Positions 36,219-44,984 are shown, numbered from the stretch's first letter. The stretch is 64,000 nt of DNA from Oceanospirillum sp047518265 (GCA_047518265.1 JAKZRG010000066.1:13821-77820), one strand, 5' to 3'. Notes: generated by a model not told the origin, from the sequence alone. Made by a program: numbers and translations.

Positions 36219-36556
36219 AAATTTTTATGGTGTGCTTTAAATTGGTTGGTTGTGGGAAGAGAGGAGGAAGAACAGTGATACAACTCAACAAAACACCGAA
36301 ACTTAGGGTTTTTACCAGCATCATCCTAGAGTGGGTCTTGTTACCCTAAACCAATCAACCTGCATTGCTCGTTTGGACTGAAGCCAATGCGCGATTTGAA
36401 ATGGTGAAACTCCATTAAATCAGACGGTTATGCCGTGAGTTATGGAAATAACAGGCAAGCATTGGCCTGCAAACCGAGCGCTTTGAATGAGGGGCATTTT
36501 TTCTTTTAAAGTGAAAGGGTTAGGCTCTGATTTAAAGGGATACCTAAACGGCCAAA
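36219..36556. other. Intergenic region left of the small accessory island
   Basis: No convincing gene in these 338 bases. The segment starting at 36233 (GCTTTAAATTGGTTGGTTGT) resembles 37808-37827 on the far side of the two island genes, suggesting imperfect flanking direct repeats. A 27-codon frame at 36488 overlaps the next gene's start but lacks support. Confidence 0.4.
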
Positions 36557-37249
36557 ATGAGAATGCATGATATTAAAATATTAACGGTAACAAATATGGC
36601 GAGTTGGAATCTAAAAGAACTTCGAGAGAAAGCCGCTGTTTTTCTTGATGATACTGGGCAAAATGAGCTTGTTGAGTTTCTCGATTCTTTCGATTGGAAG
36701 AGTAAAGCTATTTATTATCACTTGCTCCAGGCAGATGAATCATTCAAACCATATGTTGAGATGGGTGAAGTCCAGATAACCGAGAAGCTTTTTTCGCGAA
36801 ATGATGAGTTTGAGATAGCGAAGAAAATTAGAGAGTTTTCTCTGGCTTCTGCTGTGATGATTGCCAACACATTACCTGAGGTGTTGGCACAAGTGCTTAA
36901 TATGGTATCTCTATCGAACAGCCTAAAGGTTAACGATGTAACACCAAGAAAGGTAATTAAGAAGATGGAGCCAAGTCTTCTAAGGGAGGAATTCGAAACC
37001 TTGAACAACTGTGATGAAAGTAAATATATCAAGGCATTTGCGAACACTATAAAGCACATCAACCTAGTCAAGCCGAATTATCATCTTTCGATGGAAAATG
37101 ATTTCTACCACGGTGTAAATTTCAAGGCGTTTAAATACAGAAATCGTCTGTTCCCTGAAGTTCGTGACGTGGAACTAATAGAAATGGTTAAGCATCTCCA
37201 AACTCAATGTATCGAGTTCGGAGAAAGAATAAACAGCACCCTATACTAA
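36557..37249 (+). CDS. Hypothetical protein, possible HEPN-like, accessory
   Basis: A 230-residue soluble protein I cannot place in a family. It is helical and charged; the FANTIKHINLV segment (about residues 160-170) resembles the Asn/Lys/His motif of some HEPN-type proteins, but the full R-x4-6-H motif is not clear. Codon use is unlike its neighbours (many AGA, ATA and AAA codons), consistent with recent transfer. The start is uncertain: ATG at 36557, 36563 or 36596, none with a strong ribosome site. It is followed by a DUF2513 gene in the same orientation. Confidence 0.6.
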   Translation: MRMHDIKILTVTNMASWNLKELREKAAVFLDDTGQNELVEFLDSFDWKSKAIYYHLLQADESFKPYVEMGEVQITEKLFSRNDEFEIAKKIREFSLASAVMIANTLPEVLAQVLNMVSLSNSLKVNDVTPRKVIKKMEPSLLREEFETLNNCDESKYIKAFANTIKHINLVKPNYHLSMENDFYHGVNFKAFKYRNRLFPEVRDVELIEMVKHLQTQCIEFGERINSTLY

Positions 37250-37318
37250 CAAATGTAGGTAAGGGATGCTCCTGATGCAACCCTGACGTAAGTGTTATAA
37301 GGCATGAGGGTTGAGGTT

Positions 37319-37684
37319 ATGAAAAGAGATATGGATCTAGGAAGAAAAATTCTTGTATTTCTTGAAGAGAAAGAAGACTTCTCTAGCATGGATCGCCCAG
37401 AATTTGATGAATACTCAAAACTTCAGGTGTGCTATCAGATAAAGTTGTTAGCAGAGTCTGGTTTGGTAAAAGCAAAAGATTTAAGTACTGATGATGAACC
37501 TGATTGGTATGTTACAAGTCTTACTCCACAAGGTCATGATTTCTTAGATGCTGCAAGAGATGATTCAACTTGGCAAAAAGCAAAAGAACTGATTCTATCA
37601 AAAGGCGGGGCATTGACTTTTGATTTGCTTAAATTAGCGCTAGCAGAAACTATTAAAACACGGGTATTTGATAGTGGCACATAA
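37319..37684 (+). CDS. DUF2513 domain protein
   Basis: A 121-residue protein with the DUF2513 pattern MKRDMDLGRKILVFLEE at the start, a winged-helix-like core (CYQIKLLAESGLVKAKDL) and LTPQGHDFLDAARDDSTWQKAKE at the end. The family is scattered in phages, islands and cassettes; the function is unknown, possibly DNA-binding. The ATG at 37319 follows TTGAGGTT and fits the family start better than the upstream ATG at 37304. AT-rich like its neighbour. Confidence 0.8.
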   Translation: MKRDMDLGRKILVFLEEKEDFSSMDRPEFDEYSKLQVCYQIKLLAESGLVKAKDLSTDDEPDWYVTSLTPQGHDFLDAARDDSTWQKAKELILSKGGALTFDLLKLALAETIKTRVFDSGT

Positions 37685-38161
37685 CAAGGCAAAGCATGTT
37701 TAGCACACTGCATGTGTTTGGACTTCGTAAGCTTCGCTCACTCATTTTTACTGCGTTCACCACCTGATCAGATATCTATTGTTATGCTAATTATAGATTA
37801 AGGCGAGCTTTAAATTGATCGGTGGTTTAGATCATGAGAGAAGAGCAAAAAAAGACAGCGGTTTATATTCATCTGGGGGATGGTTTATAGGGTTCCGCTG
37901 CCTTCAAAGGGACGTGCTTCTTAACTGATTGGGCAGATCCTCTGTTAGGAAGATAACAGTTAAGGGTAAAACACTAAGAGAGCATCAATTACTCTTAGGT
38001 GTAGCGCAGGAGACGCCCCAACCGACTCAGACCGGGGGGACGCCGCCTGCACGACTCATTAGGCTGTTAAGCCGAAATTAGTATTTCACTGATGATATGA
38101 GTCAGGTAACAGGGAACGCTGCTACCATTCCAACTCTTCATATTCACAGCAGGATAGGCTG
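37685..38161. other. Intergenic region right of the island, before the nirBD operon end
   Basis: 477 bases with no convincing gene. The first 110 bases begin CATAACAAGGC and reach GTTATGC near 37792, vaguely like an integron attC end pair, but the internal arms do not pair. A short copy of the nirD stop region (AGGCTGTTAAGCC) occurs near 38062, repeated at 38155, suggesting a small local duplication. Confidence 0.35.
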
Positions 38162-38533
38162 TTAAGCCAAAATCATTACCTTATTGTCTTCAACCTTTAC
38201 CGGCCAGATTTTCAGGTTTACGCTGTCATCTTCCAGGCATTGGCCGTCGGTCAGGCGGTAGTGGTGTTTGTATAGCGGTGTTGCCAGCATGGGTTCACCG
38301 TCGATATCTCCGATCAGTCCCCGTGCATTAAGATAGGTATCGCTCAATGGATCATAGTTATCCAGTGCAAAGACGGTATCCTCTGAGGGCAACCAGAAGA
38401 GGGCAACTTGCTGGTTTTTGTGTTCACTGGTTTGCTCTTGGATCGGTAATAGAGCGGCAATACCAGAGTTAGGTATTAGGTCTTCTAGTGAACATACGGA
38501 TTGCCATTGAGTATTTTGAGTGCTGGCGTTCAT
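38162..38533 (-). CDS. nirD: Nitrite reductase small subunit NirD
   Basis: A 123-residue Rieske-like protein of the assimilatory NAD(P)H nitrite reductase. It has the family sequence VALFWLPSEDTVFALDNYDPLSDTYLNARGLIGD and the ending TPLYKHHYRL...INLK-type. As in other NirD proteins, the Cys/His iron ligands of true Rieske centres are missing. Its start overlaps the nirB stop by 4 bases (translational coupling). Confidence 0.95.
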   Translation of the reverse strand: MNASTQNTQWQSVCSLEDLIPNSGIAALLPIQEQTSEHKNQQVALFWLPSEDTVFALDNYDPLSDTYLNARGLIGDIDGEPMLATPLYKHHYRLTDGQCLEDDSVNLKIWPVKVEDNKVMILA

Positions 38534-41190
38534 GCGCTGATCTCCTCGGCTGAAATTAGATCCTGTGAGACGATAACTTTCTCTTCTTTACGGGCCGGGC
38601 GAATCTGGCCACGCTCTTCCACAAACTGAATATGGGTATCGGTACCGTCATGGTTTACAAACTGGCGGAAGCGTTTCAGTTTTTCCGGGTTATCCAGTGT
38701 GGCTTTCCACTCACATTTGTAAGTGCCGACGATGTGTTTCATCTGGTTTTCTAATTCGTCACCCAGACCTAAACTGTCGTTCAATACTACGTCTTGCAGG
38801 TATTCCAAGCCGCCTTCTAGATTTTCCATCCAGCGGGCGGTACGTTGCAGGCGATCGGCAGTACGGACATAGAACATCAATAGACGGTCGATGGCTTGAA
38901 TCAGCTGTTCGTCGTTTAGATCTGTAGCAAACAGGTCGGCATGGCGGGGTTTCATACCGCCATTACCACAGGTGTACAGGTTCCAGCCGTTTTCGGTGGC
39001 GATGACGCCGATATCTTTACTCTGGGCTTCGGCACATTCACGGGTACAACCGGATACGGCAAACTTGATTTTGTGTGGTGCTCGCAGACCCTTGTAGCGA
39101 TCTTCTAATAGGATGGCCATACCGACACTGTCTTGCACACCGTAACGACACCAGGTGCTACCGACACAGGATTTCACTGTCCGTAGGGATTTACCGTAGG
39201 CGTGACCAGTTTCAAAACCGGCATCTACTAACTGTTGCCAGATCAGTGGCAGTTGCTCCAGACGGGCACCAAACAGATCCACCCGCTGACCGCCGGTAAT
39301 TTTGGTATAGAGGTTAAATTCTTTGGCCACCTGACCCAGTACGATTAACTTATCCGGGGTGATCTCACCGCCAGCAATACGCGGAACCACGGAATAGGTA
39401 CCGTCTTTCTGCATATTGGCCATAAAGGTATCGTTGGTATCCTGCAGGCTGACGTGCGGCGTTTCCTGAATATCCTCATTCCACAGGGAGGCTAGTACAG
39501 AACCCGCTGTCGGTTTACAGATCTCACAACCCAGACCGGTACCGTGTTTTTCCAGCAGCTCATCAAAGGTTTTAATCTGTTCTACTTTCACGATATGGAA
39601 CATTTCCTGACGGGTCAGGGCAAAGTGTTCACACAGGTTGTTATTGACTTCGATACCTAGGTTCGCCAGTTCAGCATTGACCACATCTTTGACCAATGCT
39701 GCACAACCACCACAACCACTGCCCGCTTTAGTAGCATCTTTTACATCGGCGACAGAGCAGCATCCGCTGGCGATAGCCTCGTTAATTTGTCCCTTGCTGA
39801 CATTCAGGCAAGAACAGATCGTTGCTGTATCAGGTAGAGCATCCACACCTAAGGCAGGAGCTGAACCACTACCTTCTGGCAGAATTAAACCTGCAGGTTC
39901 TTTGGGCAGTTCGATACCGTTTAAGGCATATTGCAGTAGGCTGTCATAACGGCTGTTATCACCCACTAATACAGCACCCAATAGGGTTTTATTATCTTCA
40001 GAGACGACAATTTTTTGATAGGTTTGTGCCGGTTCATCCAGATAACGATAGACCTTAGCACCGGGTGTACGGGCATGAGCATCACCGATTGAGCCCACGT
40101 CAACACCCAATAATTTTAGCTTGGTGCTCATATCGGCGCCGGTAAAGCTATTACTTGTCGTGTCACCTTCCAGTAGATGGCTAACGGCTACTTTAGCCAT
40201 CTGATAGCCCGGTGCCACTAGGCCAAAAATTTGACCGTTCCATAGGGCACATTCGCCAATGGCGTAAATGTCTTCATCACTGGTTAGGCATTGGCTGTTA
40301 ACCACGATACCGCCACGTTCACCCAGTTCCAGTTCAGAACTGCGGGCCAGAGCATCTTGCGGCCGAATACCGGCAGAAAATACAATAACATCTGTTTCTA
40401 GGTGATTTTTTTCAAGAGAGCCGTCTTCCAGCGGGCTACCTTCAGCAAAGTTCATGCGGTGGCGGCAATGCTCACCATCGATAATTTCCTGAGTCTGCAT
40501 ACTGGTATGTACCTGTACACCCAGATCTTCGATACGCTGTTTTAGTACGTCACCAGCTTCATCATCCAGTTGAACCGGCATCAGGCGAGGGGCAAACTCG
40601 ACAACATGAGTATCTAAACCCAGTTGGCGCAAAGCATTGGCCGCTTCTAGGCCCAATAAACCACCGCCGATGACCACACCGGTTTTTTTCTTATCCGTAT
40701 TGTTATTCTCAGTGCCGGTACTACTGGAGAAATCACGGATCTGATCCAGATCTTCCAGAGTACGGTAAACCAAGCAGGCTTCGCGGTCATAACCGGGAAT
40801 AGGCGGTACAAAAGGGTAGGAACCCGTAGCCAAAATCAGCTTGTCGTAGACGTAAGATTCACCGGATGCCGTGGATACGGTTTTTTCGCTGCGATTAATG
40901 GCAGTAATTTGTTCACCGGCATGGAAAATGACGCCGTTATCGGTGTAATAATCTGGGCTGCACAGGGCCAGATCTTCTGCATCTTTACCGGCAAAATATT
41001 CCGATAGATGTACCCTATCGTAGGCGCGGTTTTTTTCTTCACCAAAAACACGGATCTCGGCGTTGCTGAGTACACCAGTGTTTGTTTGCTGTTCAACTAG
41101 ATTTTCTACAAAGTGATGGCCAACCATACCGTTGCCGACCACAATGATTTTTGTTGAACTGGATGCTTTATTTAACTGATTCACGGTCAT
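38530..41190 (-). CDS. nirB: Nitrite reductase [NAD(P)H] large subunit NirB
   Basis: An 886-residue cytoplasmic flavo-siroheme enzyme reducing nitrite to ammonium. Domain order: an FAD/NAD(P)-binding pyridine nucleotide reductase (IIVVGNGMVGHHF; GVVIGGGLLGLEAANALR), BFD-like [2Fe-2S] regions (CSCLNVSKGQINEAI...GSGCGGC), a ferredoxin-like half-domain, and the C-terminal siroheme/[4Fe-4S] domain with SCVGSTWCRYG and SGCTRECAEAQSKDIG (four cluster Cys, the last also coordinating siroheme). Length is normal. It is the middle gene of the FAD reductase-nirB-nirD operon. Confidence 0.96.
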   Translation of the reverse strand: MTVNQLNKASSSTKIIVVGNGMVGHHFVENLVEQQTNTGVLSNAEIRVFGEEKNRAYDRVHLSEYFAGKDAEDLALCSPDYYTDNGVIFHAGEQITAINRSEKTVSTASGESYVYDKLILATGSYPFVPPIPGYDREACLVYRTLEDLDQIRDFSSSTGTENNNTDKKKTGVVIGGGLLGLEAANALRQLGLDTHVVEFAPRLMPVQLDDEAGDVLKQRIEDLGVQVHTSMQTQEIIDGEHCRHRMNFAEGSPLEDGSLEKNHLETDVIVFSAGIRPQDALARSSELELGERGGIVVNSQCLTSDEDIYAIGECALWNGQIFGLVAPGYQMAKVAVSHLLEGDTTSNSFTGADMSTKLKLLGVDVGSIGDAHARTPGAKVYRYLDEPAQTYQKIVVSEDNKTLLGAVLVGDNSRYDSLLQYALNGIELPKEPAGLILPEGSGSAPALGVDALPDTATICSCLNVSKGQINEAIASGCCSVADVKDATKAGSGCGGCAALVKDVVNAELANLGIEVNNNLCEHFALTRQEMFHIVKVEQIKTFDELLEKHGTGLGCEICKPTAGSVLASLWNEDIQETPHVSLQDTNDTFMANMQKDGTYSVVPRIAGGEITPDKLIVLGQVAKEFNLYTKITGGQRVDLFGARLEQLPLIWQQLVDAGFETGHAYGKSLRTVKSCVGSTWCRYGVQDSVGMAILLEDRYKGLRAPHKIKFAVSGCTRECAEAQSKDIGVIATENGWNLYTCGNGGMKPRHADLFATDLNDEQLIQAIDRLLMFYVRTADRLQRTARWMENLEGGLEYLQDVVLNDSLGLGDELENQMKHIVGTYKCEWKATLDNPEKLKRFRQFVNHDGTDTHIQFVEERGQIRPARKEEKVIVSQDLISAEEISA

Positions 41191-41239
41191 CTCTCCTGCC
41201 TGTTGCTTCAGGCTGCGCTTATTTGGGCTGCCGTAAGCC

Positions 41240-42640
41240 TCAGGCGGCTTCGGTGGTTAGCGAAATATTATTATCTTTGCTGCTGAGTAGCTGATGCTGC
41301 TCAACCTGTTGTTTGTTGATGGCTTCGCCAAACATCAGGCTAGGGCGTATAGGGCCTAAGTCATTACCGGCTTGCAGTAATTTGAAGTACCAATTGCCGT
41401 CGCTAACATCGCCGTAAAAAACGATGCCGGTCAGACGGTTGTTACGTAGAATTAATTTGCGGTAAATCTGTCGATTCGGATCTTGCAGTAATAGGGTTTC
41501 AGCGCCGGAGTCAGCATTCGGATTGATCTCTCCAGCAGAAAATAGATCGATACCGGATACTTTTAAGCGAGTCGCGCTTTGGGTACCTGTATAGGCTTGG
41601 TTATTTAAACCCGCCAGATGTTTGCCCAGTACTTCGGCTTGCTCCCAGATTGGGGCGACTAGGCCATAACAATGACCGCGATGTTGACTGCACTCGCCAA
41701 TGGCGTAGATAGAAAGGTCAGAAGTCTGCAGTTGATCATTGACGACAATCCCCCGTTCACACTTAAGGCCAGAGGCTTTAGCGATACGAATTTCTGGTGT
41801 GATTCCCGCGGCAATAATCAGCAGATCACAGGGGATCTGTTGACCATCGTTTAGGGTTAAACCTGAGATATGCTGTTTATCTCTGATCTTTCTATCGACC
41901 CTATTTGGCTTTGGGCTAACCATCGAGCCATGGGGTTGATAGCGTCCTTGAGCGCTGCTGATCTGATTGTTCAGCAAAAAATTAATTTGGCGCTGCTCTA
42001 GCTGCTGCTGTAATAAGTTTGCAGCGGTTTGATCCAATTGACGATTGAGTAAAAAATCACTGCGATGCAGTACTGTGGTATGCATGCCGTGTCCGGCTAA
42101 ACCTGCTGCGGCTTCCAGACCGAGTAAACCACCGCCCACAACAACCGCATACTGGCCAGAGCGAGCGTAACGTTTCATCAACTCAACATCTGCTAGGGTG
42201 CGAAAACCTGTGATGCCCTCCATATCTTCCCCTTCAAATCCCAAATGGGAGGGACGGGAACCGGTGGCGATAATCAGTTGGTCGTAAGTCTGGTGACGGC
42301 CCAATAGGCTAGAGACTGTTTTAAGTTCGCGGTTAATACTAATCACAGGGTCAGCGGTAAACAGACGAATCTGATGTTGTTGATACCATTCAATACTGTT
42401 CAAAATAATATTATTAAACTGGTTTTCTTCTGCCAGTACAGGAGAGAGCATGATGCGGTTGTAGTTTTCGTGAGGCTCTTCACCAAAGACGGTAATTTGA
42501 TAGGCTTCTTGCTTATGCTGCGAAAGCTTCTCTGCTTCTGTCAGCGCTTTTTCAAGGGCTTCTTTTTGCAAAAAGAATGCTTCTAATGCACGCATTGCCG
42601 CCATGCCATTACCAATCACTACAAGTTGTTTTGTCATCAT
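41240..42640 (-). CDS. NAD(P)/FAD-dependent oxidoreductase, probable nitrate reductase electron donor
   Basis: A 466-residue flavoprotein like the N-terminal half of NirB/NasB: FAD motif VVIGNGMAAMRALEAFF, NAD(P) motif VVVGGGLLGLEAAAGLA, DLLIIAAGITPEIRIAKASG and IYAIGECSQHRG, then the TRLKVSGIDLFSAGEI segment shared with NirB. It has no BFD or siroheme domain. Klebsiella NasB, the electron donor to NasA, is a much longer relative, so this short form probably does that job by pairing with the BFD-like tail of NasA (inference). Start chosen at 42640, where GGGGAGCTGC gives a good ribosome site; an upstream ATG at 42664 adds eight residues. First gene of its operon. Confidence 0.88.
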   Translation of the reverse strand: MMTKQLVVIGNGMAAMRALEAFFLQKEALEKALTEAEKLSQHKQEAYQITVFGEEPHENYNRIMLSPVLAEENQFNNIILNSIEWYQQHQIRLFTADPVISINRELKTVSSLLGRHQTYDQLIIATGSRPSHLGFEGEDMEGITGFRTLADVELMKRYARSGQYAVVVGGGLLGLEAAAGLAGHGMHTTVLHRSDFLLNRQLDQTAANLLQQQLEQRQINFLLNNQISSAQGRYQPHGSMVSPKPNRVDRKIRDKQHISGLTLNDGQQIPCDLLIIAAGITPEIRIAKASGLKCERGIVVNDQLQTSDLSIYAIGECSQHRGHCYGLVAPIWEQAEVLGKHLAGLNNQAYTGTQSATRLKVSGIDLFSAGEINPNADSGAETLLLQDPNRQIYRKLILRNNRLTGIVFYGDVSDGNWYFKLLQAGNDLGPIRPSLMFGEAINKQQVEQHQLLSSKDNNISLTTEAA

Positions 42641-42676
42641 GCAGCTCCCCTGTACATTCGGCATAAACCGACAGGC

Positions 42677-42728
42677 AAAAAAAAGCGTTCATCTATCAAG
42701 GAGCAAATTGCTCCTGTCAGATGAACGC
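42677..42728 (-). terminator. Leader attenuator terminator of the FAD reductase-nirBD operon
   Basis: Minus strand: perfect GCGTTCATCT / AGATGAACGC stem with an inner GGAGCA / TGCTCC palindrome, then eight T. It lies 37 bases before the first gene, after the promoter. Confidence 0.9.
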
Positions 42729-42737
42729 CATTGTTCA
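42722..42737 (-). promoter_or_regulatory. ANTAR-target hairpin P2 in the nirBD operon leader
   Basis: Minus strand: TGAAC, hexaloop AATGGC, GTTCA. A at loop position 1 and G at 4. It uses GCGTTCA, the 5' arm of the terminator, so the two structures exclude each other. Confidence 0.78.
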
Positions 42738-42864
42738 AAATAAGCCTAAGTAGGCTCAGAAATAAGATATTGAGTAGGACTGAATAGGCTACTTGTTAAG
42801 GTAGATCAGCAATCAGGGCATTCTCGTTTGAGAAATGGTCCCGCTCAATATGGGCTAACAACCT

Positions 42865-42948
42865 AAGCACCTAAACAAAAAGTGCTTCACAAAATGTAAT
42901 ATCTTCAGGCTATGGGCTAGAGGATATTTGGAATACTTTTGTTTAGTG
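42865..42948. repeat. Palindromic dispersed element, copy A, inside the nirBD operon leader
   Basis: About 84 bases, similar to 59870-59955. Its ends are inverted repeats (CACCTAAACAAAAAGT and ACTTTTGTTTAGTG), so the transcript can fold into one long hairpin. It lies directly after hairpin P1 and separates P1 from P2. Confidence 0.6.
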
Positions 42949-42949
42949 G

Positions 42950-42970
42950 ATCGTCCAACGTTGGACTGAT
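42950..42970 (-). promoter_or_regulatory. ANTAR-target hairpin P1 in the nirBD operon leader
   Basis: Minus strand: GTCC, hexaloop AACGTT, GGAC. A at loop position 1, G at 4. It lies at the very 5' end of the predicted transcript (start about 42968). DNA pairing could extend further with a bulged A, but that part would be outside the transcript. Confidence 0.55.
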
Positions 42971-42977
42971 TAAGATT

Positions 42978-42994
42978 AAGCATGTGTCGTGCCA
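42978..42994 (-). promoter_or_regulatory. Sigma-54 promoter of the FAD reductase-nirBD operon
   Basis: Minus strand TGGCACGACACATGCTT matches the sigma-54 consensus almost fully (TGGCACG-N4-TTGCW), with GG-N10-GC. Predicted start about 42968, so the leader is about 330 bases. Confidence 0.9.
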
Positions 42995-43080
42995 TAAATT
43001 ATAAATTCTTATATATCATATGGTTACCTTTATCCTTATGCTTATTTATATGCAGAGTTAGCAGGTGCTATTAACAGCAA

Positions 43081-43116
43081 GCACTTAAAAGGTGCGGACA
43101 TGCACTGTTTCAGTAC
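43081..43116. promoter_or_regulatory. Tandem NtrC-binding sites
   Basis: GCAC-N7-GTGC (43081-43095, perfect to consensus) and GCAC-N7-GTAC (43102-43116, one change), two helical turns apart. They lie 113-148 bases upstream of the predicted sigma-54 start, the usual enhancer distance. Confidence 0.78.
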
Positions 43117-43377
43117 GGATGTGGCGCTATTGTGCTTAAAGGAGAAGCGGCAGGGGGAGATGGTATTGGTTAAGCTGATAAAAGGATTAATTCGCCGTAT
43201 GAATGATTATTACCAATAATTACGAAACTATATTTAAGTCTACGACGTAATTTATAGTGATTCTTTATAAATATTGTTTCGTGTTGTTTGCCATGAATGA
43301 TATACCCATACGAATAGCTCACGACCCATTCATCACATAAGCTATCTGTAATACAAATCTTAATAGGGAGGTTTTCC

Positions 43378-44883
43378 ATGTCTGGCGTGCTTAATCAGCC
43401 TGCTACTGTTGCCGATTACCGATATCCTGCGGTAAAGCCCATAGGCTACAGTGAGCAGCAACCTTTGATGCATTATTTACTGGCATCGGCTTTGTTCACT
43501 ATTTATGGCGATCAGGTCTGTCCGTTATTGGAGTCGATCCAGTGGTGGCATCTTTTTGTACCTCTTATGCTGGCTTACGGTTTGCGAACGGTGCTGATTA
43601 ATAAGATTCGTCAGGTGGATTTTCAGCATAGGGTAACGAGCCAGTTTTATTTGGATTTAGGTTTATTTTTATTGACCGCTGCAGGGTTAGTCGCCGTTAA
43701 TCTGACCATGTATGGTTCACCGTGGCATAGCAATCTTAAAGTTCTATTTGGTATGGGAACCTTAGGGATTCTTATTGCTGTTGATCTCGCTTTGTTACGA
43801 GAGCGTCATCTGACGTATGAGTTGATTCAAGCAAAAAGAGAGCTGGAGGTTGGTCAGCAAGCCAGTTCCTTTGTGAAGAAGTTTTCTCTAATGGCTATGG
43901 TGCTGGTGATCAGTATCGCCCTGGTACTGTTCTTAGTGGTGAATAAGGATCTGGATTGGTTATTGGCTGAAGGAGTGGCCTTAAGCCCAGAGCAGGCCAG
44001 AAATAGCATCCTGCAAGAATTTGCTTTTGTCACTGGGGTTATCCTTTTTTACGTGGTGCTTATCATTCGCCGCTATGCGGGGAATTTAAAAATGTACCTA
44101 AGTTTTGAAAATAGTGTCTTGCAGCAGGTTGCAGAAGGTAATTTACAGGTACGGGTACCCGTGGCCAGTCAGGATGAGTTTGGCGCTATGGCTCAAGGTA
44201 CCAATGCCATGGTGGGCAGCTTATTACAATCACAGAACAATTTAAAAGAAACCCGAGATGCCACCATTATCGCGTTGGCTTCTTTAGCAGAGGCACGGGA
44301 TAACGAAACCGGGGCGCATATTTTACGTACGCAGCGCTATGTACGTGTTCTGGCTGAATACTTGAGCCAACGACCTGAATTTTCGGATCAGTTGGATGAA
44401 GATACTATTGAGTTGTTGTATAAATCGGCACCTCTGCACGATATCGGTAAGGTAGGTATCCCGGATAGTATTTTATTGAAACCCGGTAAGCTTACTGATG
44501 ATGAGTTTGTGATTATGAAAACTCACGCCCAGCTTGGAGCTGATGCTTTGGAGCAAGCGGTACAGTCAGTAACGGACAATGCCTTTTTACGACATGCTCA
44601 GGATATCGCTTCCAATCACCATGAAAAATGGGATGGTTCGGGTTATCCGCTGGGTAAAAAAGGCGAGGAGATTCCGCTGTCTGCCCGTCTAATGGCTTTG
44701 GCGGATGTTTATGATGCACTGATCTGTAAACGGGTTTACAAACCTGCGTTTAGTCACGATAAGGCTAAGTCTATTATTGTTGAAGGTCGGAGTAGCCACT
44801 TTGATCCAAGGGTTGTGGATGCGTTCATTGCCTGTGAACAGGGCTTTGTTGATGTGGCGAAAAACTTTGCTGATAATCACTAA
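43378..44883 (+). CDS. Membrane-bound HD-GYP cyclic-di-GMP phosphodiesterase
   Basis: A 501-residue protein with several N-terminal transmembrane helices (to about 235), a HAMP domain (ENSVLQQVAEGNLQVRVPV...MVGSLLQSQ) and a C-terminal HD-GYP domain. Catalytic motifs: HILRTQRYVRVLAEY, HDIGKVGIPDSILLKPGKL and HHEKWDGSGYPLGKKGEEIPLSARLMALADVYDAL. The HD pair and GYP triad are intact, so it should cleave cyclic-di-GMP. The ATG follows AGGGAGGTTTTCC. It opposes the GGDEF protein at 9017-11218 biochemically but is not linked to it. Confidence 0.92.
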   Translation: MSGVLNQPATVADYRYPAVKPIGYSEQQPLMHYLLASALFTIYGDQVCPLLESIQWWHLFVPLMLAYGLRTVLINKIRQVDFQHRVTSQFYLDLGLFLLTAAGLVAVNLTMYGSPWHSNLKVLFGMGTLGILIAVDLALLRERHLTYELIQAKRELEVGQQASSFVKKFSLMAMVLVISIALVLFLVVNKDLDWLLAEGVALSPEQARNSILQEFAFVTGVILFYVVLIIRRYAGNLKMYLSFENSVLQQVAEGNLQVRVPVASQDEFGAMAQGTNAMVGSLLQSQNNLKETRDATIIALASLAEARDNETGAHILRTQRYVRVLAEYLSQRPEFSDQLDEDTIELLYKSAPLHDIGKVGIPDSILLKPGKLTDDEFVIMKTHAQLGADALEQAVQSVTDNAFLRHAQDIASNHHEKWDGSGYPLGKKGEEIPLSARLMALADVYDALICKRVYKPAFSHDKAKSIIVEGRSSHFDPRVVDAFIACEQGFVDVAKNFADNH

Positions 44884-44941
44884 GTTTCTAAAAGAAACAG
44901 AGTGCCTTAAGAAAGATTTATGAGCTTTCAGAAAAGACTGA

Positions 44942-44970
44942 AATATGTCGGGCGTATTGCCCGACATATT
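44942..44970. terminator. Stem-loop between convergent HD-GYP gene and proX
   Basis: Perfect 12-bp stem AATATGTCGGGC / GCCCGACATATT with a 5-nt loop, between two gene ends. There is only a weak T-rich stretch (TTCAGTCTTTT) on the proX side. Confidence 0.75.
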
Positions 44971-44984
44971 GGATTCACTGAGGA

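Noticed and set aside
37685..37800. Possible integron attC site after the DUF2513 gene (CATAAC ... GTTATGC)
   Set aside because: Outer ends can pair, but the inner arms do not, and no integrase is in the window.
37834..37890. 18-codon frame starting MREEQKKTAVY
   Set aside because: No ribosome site and no structure around it; probably chance.
37980..38060. GC-rich stretch with CGCAGGAGACGCC that looked riboswitch-like near molybdoenzyme genes
   Set aside because: It is downstream, not upstream, of the nearest gene and does not match the molybdenum-cofactor motif as I know it.
42821..42834. TTCTC-GTTT-GAGAA hairpin in the nirBD leader as ANTAR P1
   Set aside because: It has a 4-base loop and lacks the A1/G4 hexaloop form.
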